From: Flexivirga aerilata
Lineage (GTDB): Bacteria; Actinomycetota; Actinomycetes; Actinomycetales; Dermatophilaceae
DNA length: 64,000 bases
Assembly (NCBI RefSeq): GCF_013002715.1
Contig: NZ_JABENB010000003.1
Coordinates: forward strand, 1-64,000
Direction of reading: 5' to 3'
In this document: piece by piece, positions 59,620 to 64,000 of the stretch
Layout of the letters: each line of letters begins with the position of its first letter
How positions within the stretch are numbered: position 1 is the first letter of the stretch
Made by a program: the position numbers and the translations under genes
The notes under the pieces: model-generated
The model's database searches: none
What the model was told of the DNA's origin: nothing
The model's input: only the letters and a program-made list of their open reading frames with translations

Positions 59620-59666
59620 CGGGCTACTTCACGTAACTGAGCACCGCCATCATCCCGCGGTTCGCG
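59620..59666 (-). repeat. 47-bp direct repeat of the multicopper oxidase 3' end, copy 2
   Basis: The original copy, in the intact oxidase gene. See 58906-58952 for the displaced copy. Confidence 0.85.
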
Positions 59667-61207
59667 TGGTACGCGTTGTGGCAGTGGGTCAGCCACTGAC
59701 CGGGGTTGTCCGCGTCGAAGAACACCGACACCGTCTGCATCGGCTTGACGATGACCGTGTCCTTGCGCGGACCCGTCGCCCCGACCTGGAAGGTGTGCCC
59801 GTGCAGGTGCATCGGATGCCACATCATCGTGTGGTTCGCGTAGTCGATCCGCACCCGTTGCCCCGCTCGGATGTCGTAGGCGGTGGCAAACGGGTTGGCC
59901 TCATCGAATTGCCGGCCGTTGATGCCCCAGCCGTACTTGGCCATCCCGCCGGTCAACGCGAGCGTGTGGACCTGGTCGACCGGGCGGTCGGCAAGCTGCA
60001 CGGACGGGTCAGCAGTCGCCGAGCCGGACTGGATGACCTTGCCGGTCAACGTCTTCGGCACGCTCGACATTGTCGGGCGAGCCCCGTTCCCGGACGCGAG
60101 CACCGCGAAGGTGCGGCCAGCCTTGCCTTCGGCCAGCGCCACGAACGGTACCGGGTGGTCGGGCACCGTGATCAGCGCGTCGACCCGTTCGCCCATCCCC
60201 AGCACGATCGCATCCACGCGCTGATGCTTGACCGGGAAACCGTCGGTGTGCGTCAGTGTCATCGGCACCCCGGGCAGGCCGACCCGGTAGGCGGTGTCGC
60301 CGCCGGCGTTGATCACCCGCAACCGGATGCGCTGCCCGGGCTTGGCCTTCAACGTGTCCGGGCGCATCGGGTCGCGCCCGTTGATCAGATGCACCGGGTA
60401 GGTGACGTCGCCGGCGTCGCCGCCGAGGAAGGGACTGGTCGTGCCGTCACCACCGCCCATCCCGGACATACCCGACATGCTGGGCATCGGCATCCCGGAC
60501 ATGCCTGACATGTCGTGGCCCATGGGCATTCCCTTGGCCAGCTGCGCGGCCTGCTTGGCCGGGGTGCGTCCCTTGATGCCGTCCAGCCAGTCATCCACGA
60601 CCAGGATCCACTCCTGGTCGTAGGACAGCGGCTCGTGGGGGTCGTCGATGATCAGTGCGCCGTACAGGCCCCGATCTCGCTGCAGTTCCACATGCGAGTG
60701 ATACCAGTACGTGCCCGGGTGCGCGGTCTTGAAGGTGGCTGTGAATGATCCGCCCGGCTTGATCGCCGGCTGGGTCAGCCCGGGTACGCCGTCTGCGTTA
60801 TTGCGCAGCGCGAGTCCGTGAAAGTGCGTCGTCGTGGCTTGGTCCAACCGGTTGCGCTGGGCGACCGCGAGGGTGTCTCCGACGCGGGACCGCAGCACCG
60901 GGCCGGGCAACCGGTCACCGTAACCCCAGGTGCTGACCTGCTGCCCGCCGATGCTCGCACGCATCGGGGCCGAGGTCAGCGAGGCTCGCACGGTGCGGCC
61001 GCCTCCAGGCCGGGCGTCCTCGGCGCGCTGCACGGCCCCGTCGGTGGGTGAGACCCGCACGCCCGACGAGGTCGAGGCAGTCGGGCCGCGTCTGGCATCC
61101 CGCGACCCGGAGGAGGTGCATCCGGCCAGAACGCTGGCGCCGGCCGCCACGCTGACGCCGAACAGGCCGCGGCGGGACAACCGGGAAGATTTCGATAAGG
61201 CGCTCAT
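59624..61207 (-). CDS. Multicopper oxidase, Tat-exported lipoprotein
   Basis: The 527-residue protein oxidises Cu(I) outside the membrane. The N-terminus has a twin-Arg motif (SRRGLFGVS) and a lipobox (VLAGC, Cys30). Copper ligands are complete: HFH (128-130), HSH (170-172), HPMHLHGH (464-471) and HCHNAYH (508-514). A Met-rich insert (about 228-258; MSGMSGMPMPSMSGMSGMGG) is typical of CueO-like oxidases and binds extra Cu(I). A CsoR-type operator lies 15-32 bases upstream of the start, so it is probably induced by copper along with copA and the complex I-like operon. Confidence 0.95.
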   Translation of the reverse strand: MSALSKSSRLSRRGLFGVSVAAGASVLAGCTSSGSRDARRGPTASTSSGVRVSPTDGAVQRAEDARPGGGRTVRASLTSAPMRASIGGQQVSTWGYGDRLPGPVLRSRVGDTLAVAQRNRLDQATTTHFHGLALRNNADGVPGLTQPAIKPGGSFTATFKTAHPGTYWYHSHVELQRDRGLYGALIIDDPHEPLSYDQEWILVVDDWLDGIKGRTPAKQAAQLAKGMPMGHDMSGMSGMPMPSMSGMSGMGGGDGTTSPFLGGDAGDVTYPVHLINGRDPMRPDTLKAKPGQRIRLRVINAGGDTAYRVGLPGVPMTLTHTDGFPVKHQRVDAIVLGMGERVDALITVPDHPVPFVALAEGKAGRTFAVLASGNGARPTMSSVPKTLTGKVIQSGSATADPSVQLADRPVDQVHTLALTGGMAKYGWGINGRQFDEANPFATAYDIRAGQRVRIDYANHTMMWHPMHLHGHTFQVGATGPRKDTVIVKPMQTVSVFFDADNPGQWLTHCHNAYHANRGMMAVLSYVK

Positions 61208-61222
61208 AACCCGATCCTACAT

Positions 61223-61239
61223 ATACCCATGGGGGGTAT
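61223..61239. promoter_or_regulatory. CsoR-type operator before the multicopper oxidase gene
   Basis: ATACCC and GGGTAT arms with ATGGG between them match the operator class seen at 50366-50382. It lies 16 bases upstream of the oxidase ATG on the minus strand. Confidence 0.7.
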
Positions 61240-61362
61240 TGGCATGGGGTTGCCAGCGCTCCGCAGGGCCGTTCTGGTGGCAGTAGCTGCGAGACCCATT
61301 CGTGGGGCAGCCCGGGTGCCGTGACCTGCCTGTTGTGGTTCGTGACGCGGCTGGTTCTGCGC

Positions 61363-61983
61363 TCACTTGGCCGGCTTCATCTCGTCCTCGACGACCCACT
61401 TGTGGTTCTTCATGGTCATGCCGCCGGCGGTGTAGTCCACGACGTAAACGGTCTGATCGGTGGAGCTGGCGATGGTTCCGTGCGCGCCCTTCATCCCGGA
61501 CATGTGGTCGGTGGTGAGGACCACCTTCGTACCGTTGGCGAGACGTTTGCTGCCGGCGTCCTGGAGTTCTTGCTGGACCACCCACTTGTGGTCTTTGACC
61601 ATCGCCCCGCCGGTGGTCGGGGTGTAGTTCACTGCGTAGGTGAAGGTGGCGTAGGCGCCAACGACGGACGCGCGCGCACCGTCCATGCCTTCCATGTGGT
61701 CAGCGGTCAGGATCACTTTGCTACCGACCGGGTACTTGGGGTCGGACGCCGGCTTCATCCCCGCCGGGACGGGACCGCCGTCACCGTGGTCCATCGCCAT
61801 CGAGGACGCGCTGGTCGGCATGGAGGATGAGCCCATCGGCATCCCGTCCATCGCGGTACTGGAAGCGTGATGACCCCCAGAGGCAGCGGGGGACGACGAG
61901 TTCGAGGAGCAGCCAGCCACCACCGTCAGACTGGCGGCAGCGGCAAGGGTCAGCAGGACACGAGCACGGCGGGTAGGGAACAA
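61363..61983 (-). CDS. YdhK-family lipoprotein with two DUF1541 repeats
   Basis: The 206-residue protein has a signal peptide with lipobox (LTVVAGC, Cys near 25) and a His/Met/Ser-rich linker (AMDGMPMGSSSMPTSASSMA). Two homologous DUF1541 domains follow (about 85-140 and 145-203; each has VGSKVILTADHMEGM-like and KDHKWVVQ-like motifs). YdhK proteins are common in copper islands and are thought to bind copper at the outer face. It precedes the multicopper oxidase gene on the same strand with a 155-base gap. Confidence 0.9.
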   Translation of the reverse strand: MFPTRRARVLLTLAAAASLTVVAGCSSNSSSPAASGGHHASSTAMDGMPMGSSSMPTSASSMAMDHGDGGPVPAGMKPASDPKYPVGSKVILTADHMEGMDGARASVVGAYATFTYAVNYTPTTGGAMVKDHKWVVQQELQDAGSKRLANGTKVVLTTDHMSGMKGAHGTIASSTDQTVYVVDYTAGGMTMKNHKWVVEDEMKPAK

Positions 61984-62107
61984 CGAATTTCTCCTTCAAG
62001 GAATCTCTTCTTGCTTGTGTTAACCAGGTGGAACCGACTGGCACAGCGGCCGTTTCGGTCGAGGGGGCGTCTGGCATTTTGCTCATGAGGGGACACGCGA
62101 ACGACTC

Positions 62108-62365
62108 TCATTCCGGTCTTTCCGTGGGAGATGGTGGTTCAGCGGATGATCCAGTCTCCGGGTGCTTGGCGTACTCCTGTGTCGCACTGTCGCCCGCCGC
62201 TGTCCTGCGCCGATCCAGCAGACGCCGGGTCGTGCCGCGGGGACCGTGCGTGCCTCGTACGAGGAGAGCGGCTGCGGAGGCCACCAACGCCCAGAGCGTC
62301 AGAACGCAGACCAGCAGTAACGCCCACGTCCAGCCGGACATGCCGGTGTTGCGCAACCCCATCAT
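62108..62365 (-). CDS. Small membrane protein, SHOCT-like
   Basis: The 85-residue protein has one strong helix (WTWALLLVCVLTLWALVASA) after a Met/Gly-rich start and a charged tail. The tail (LLDRRRTAAGDSATQEYAKH) resembles a degenerate SHOCT motif, normally LDxRyArGEIxxEEY. Such proteins are frequent in copper-resistance operons. Its role is unknown. It lies upstream of the YdhK gene on the same strand and divergent from the response regulator gene. Confidence 0.6.
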   Translation of the reverse strand: MMGLRNTGMSGWTWALLLVCVLTLWALVASAAALLVRGTHGPRGTTRRLLDRRRTAAGDSATQEYAKHPETGSSAEPPSPTERPE

Positions 62366-62489
62366 GTCGTCCAGGGTGCGCCTGCGATGTTGTGATCAGA
62401 CCGGCTGAACCCTGAAGAAACGATCAAGAAGCCGCCAGCAGCTGACGTCCGGCGGCAGCGTGTGCGGTGTCTGCGGTGATGATGGAGGC

Positions 62490-63185
62490 ATGGTCGATGC
62501 TGCTCGAACGGTGTTGGTGGTCGAGGACGAAAAGGACTTGGCGACCATGGTCGGTTCCTACCTGGAACGCGCCGGGTACGTCGCACCGTTGGTGCACACC
62601 GGCCCCGATGCGATCGACACCGCTCATGCCGTGCAGCCGGACGTCATCGTGCTGGACCTGGGGTTGCCCGGTCTGGACGGCGTCGAGGTGTGCCGGCGGC
62701 TGCGAACCTTCACCGACTGCTACATCCTGATGCTCACCGCCCGCGCCGAAGAAGTCGACACGATCGTCGGACTGTCCGTCGGCGCCGATGACTACCTCAC
62801 CAAACCGTTCCGCCCCCGAGAACTGGTCGCACGCGTTCAAACCCTCCTACGCCGGCCCCGGGACCAGGCCCCGTCAATTGCGCAGCCGCGAACCTTCGGA
62901 TCCTTGACCGTCGATGCGGTCGGCCGACGCGTCACCCTGGCCGGCCAGCCCGTCGGGCTGACCCGCACCGAGTTCGACATCCTGGCGCTACTGACCGCCT
63001 CACCTGCGGTGGCGTTCGCCCGTCGCCGGATCATCGACGAGGTGTGGGACCCCGCCTGGGTTGGCGACGAGCACGTGGTCGATGTCCACATCGCGCACCT
63101 GCGCAACAAGCTGGCCGACGATCCCGCCGAGCCCCGGTACATCGACACTGTGCGCGGTGTCGGATATCGGATGGTCACCTCATGA
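62490..63185 (+). CDS. OmpR-family response regulator
   Basis: The 231-residue protein has a receiver domain (about 6-120) with phospho-acceptor Asp56 (VIVLDLGLPG), the acidic pair at VVEDEKD and Lys105 (YLTKPF). A winged-helix DNA-binding domain follows (about 138-230; LTRTEFDILALL, YIDTVRGVGYRM). It probably regulates the copper genes together with the kinase encoded next, by analogy with CopRS/CusRS. The ATG at 62490 has GATGGAGG upstream. Its stop overlaps the kinase start as ATGA. Confidence 0.93.
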   Translation: MVDAARTVLVVEDEKDLATMVGSYLERAGYVAPLVHTGPDAIDTAHAVQPDVIVLDLGLPGLDGVEVCRRLRTFTDCYILMLTARAEEVDTIVGLSVGADDYLTKPFRPRELVARVQTLLRRPRDQAPSIAQPRTFGSLTVDAVGRRVTLAGQPVGLTRTEFDILALLTASPAVAFARRRIIDEVWDPAWVGDEHVVDVHIAHLRNKLADDPAEPRYIDTVRGVGYRMVTS

Positions 63186-64000
63186 AGCGGCCAGCTACGC
63201 GCGGTAGTGGTCCGGGCATCGCGACTCGGCTCCTGCTCGCACAGGGCCTGGTCGTCACCTGCGGCGCGATCACCGCCGCCGGTGTCGCCGCGATCGTGGG
63301 GCCACCGTTGTTCCATCATCATCTGCTGATGGCGGGGGAGAAGCCGAACACCCCCGAGTTGAGGCATATCGAGCGCGCTTACACCAGCGCCAATACGATT
63401 GCGCTCGGCATGGCCGTCCTGATCGCGCTGATCGCCGCTATCGCCGTCACCTGGTATCTGTCCCGTCGGCTGACTCGCCCGGTGGTGCAACTGGCCGCCG
63501 TGGCCGAACGCATTTCCGACGGGGACTACACCGCCCGAGCGACGCCGGCGACCGCGGGTCCGGAGCTGGCATCCCTGACAGGGGCGTTCAACCAGGTCGC
63601 CGAGCGCCTGCAACACACCGAGGCCACCAGGTACCGACTCCTGGCCGATCTCGCCCACGAGTTGCGCACCCCGATCGCGACGCTGGAGGCCTACCTCGAC
63701 GGTCTCGACGACGGCGTCACCGGGTGGGGCCCGGAGCCGGCACGGGTCTTTCGAGACCAGATCACCCGGCTGCACCGACTTGCCGAAGATCTCAACGACG
63801 TATCCCGTGCCGAAGAAGGAGAACTCGGTCTGGTCCTCAAGCGCACGCCCGTTCAGGTGGTCGTCCAGGCGGCAGTCGAAAGCCTGCGCCCTCGGTACGC
63901 CGGCAAGGGCGTGCAGTTGCACAGCGCCATCAGTGACCGCCCTGACGCCGAGGTTCTCGTCGACTTCCAGCGGTTCGCCCAGGCACTGACCAATGTGCTG
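63182..64000 (+). CDS. Sensor histidine kinase, cut by the window end
   Basis: 273 codons are visible. A first helix (about 14-42) and a second (about 72-95) border a short outer loop with a His cluster (FHHHLLMAG), which might sense metal. A HAMP domain (about 95-150; RRLTRPVVQLAAVAERISDG) and the H-box (LLADLAHELRTPIATLE, His near 158) follow. The ATPase domain begins and is truncated. It pairs with the upstream response regulator through an ATGA overlap. Confidence 0.92.
   Translation, partial: MKRPATRGSGPGIATRLLLAQGLVVTCGAITAAGVAAIVGPPLFHHHLLMAGEKPNTPELRHIERAYTSANTIALGMAVLIALIAAIAVTWYLSRRLTRPVVQLAAVAERISDGDYTARATPATAGPELASLTGAFNQVAERLQHTEATRYRLLADLAHELRTPIATLEAYLDGLDDGVTGWGPEPARVFRDQITRLHRLAEDLNDVSRAEEGELGLVLKRTPVQVVVQAAVESLRPRYAGKGVQLHSAISDRPDAEVLVDFQRFAQALTNVL

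Overview
The window looks like high-GC Actinomycetota DNA. The signs are WhiB and Lsr2 homologues, a multicopper oxidase and a CsoR of actinobacterial type, many GTG starts with 4-base stop/start overlaps, and cell-wall NlpC/P60 enzymes. A Micrococcales-type host is my best guess, but the sequence does not fix the genus. No rRNA or tRNA gene and no CRISPR array were seen.

Positions 1-1840 are an edge zone with a truncated tyrosine recombinase and two weak ORFs. Positions 1844-15171 carry conjugation genes on the plus strand. In order they are a sigma/HTH-like protein, a P-loop protein, a VirB2-like small membrane protein, a VirB8-like protein, a VirB6/TrbL-like channel, an SCO6880-type protein, a VirB4 ATPase and a three-domain wall hydrolase. 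Lsr2, a MucR-like zinc-finger protein and a VirD4 coupling protein follow. Positions 15179-22403, on the minus strand, encode a prepilin peptidase, a GNAT protein and a MobF relaxase-helicase-primase. That relaxase is split by a -1 frame change at a canonical slippery heptamer.

Positions 22404-43504 are the maintenance and cargo part of the element: HNH protein, DUF932, ParB, metallopeptidase-like proteins, HTH-WhiB, a second Lsr2-like gene with a frameshift, a sortase with its likely substrate, and DUF4192. Several genes here are decayed. TTGTCCACA sites (DnaA-box-like) and a CTACTC-TTT-CTACTC motif recur together in this part and may mark a replication or partition locus.

Positions 43505-46860 hold a decayed thioredoxin-like gene and two secreted PG-binding/NlpC-P60 proteins.

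Positions 47208-64000 are a copper island. On the minus strand are copA, copZ and csoR. Divergent from them, behind CsoR-type operators, is an eight-gene cluster resembling the complex I membrane arm (A, B/D-like, H, J, K, L, M, N). This cluster has no Fe-S, flavin or NADH-binding subunits. Its only soluble-type subunit is cysteine-free and carries two His/Met-rich stretches, and its J subunit has an extremely Met-rich helix. A Tat-exported multicopper oxidase with its own CsoR-like operator, copper-type lipoproteins and a two-component system complete the island. This complex I-like, metal-linked module is the most interesting candidate for an undescribed system.
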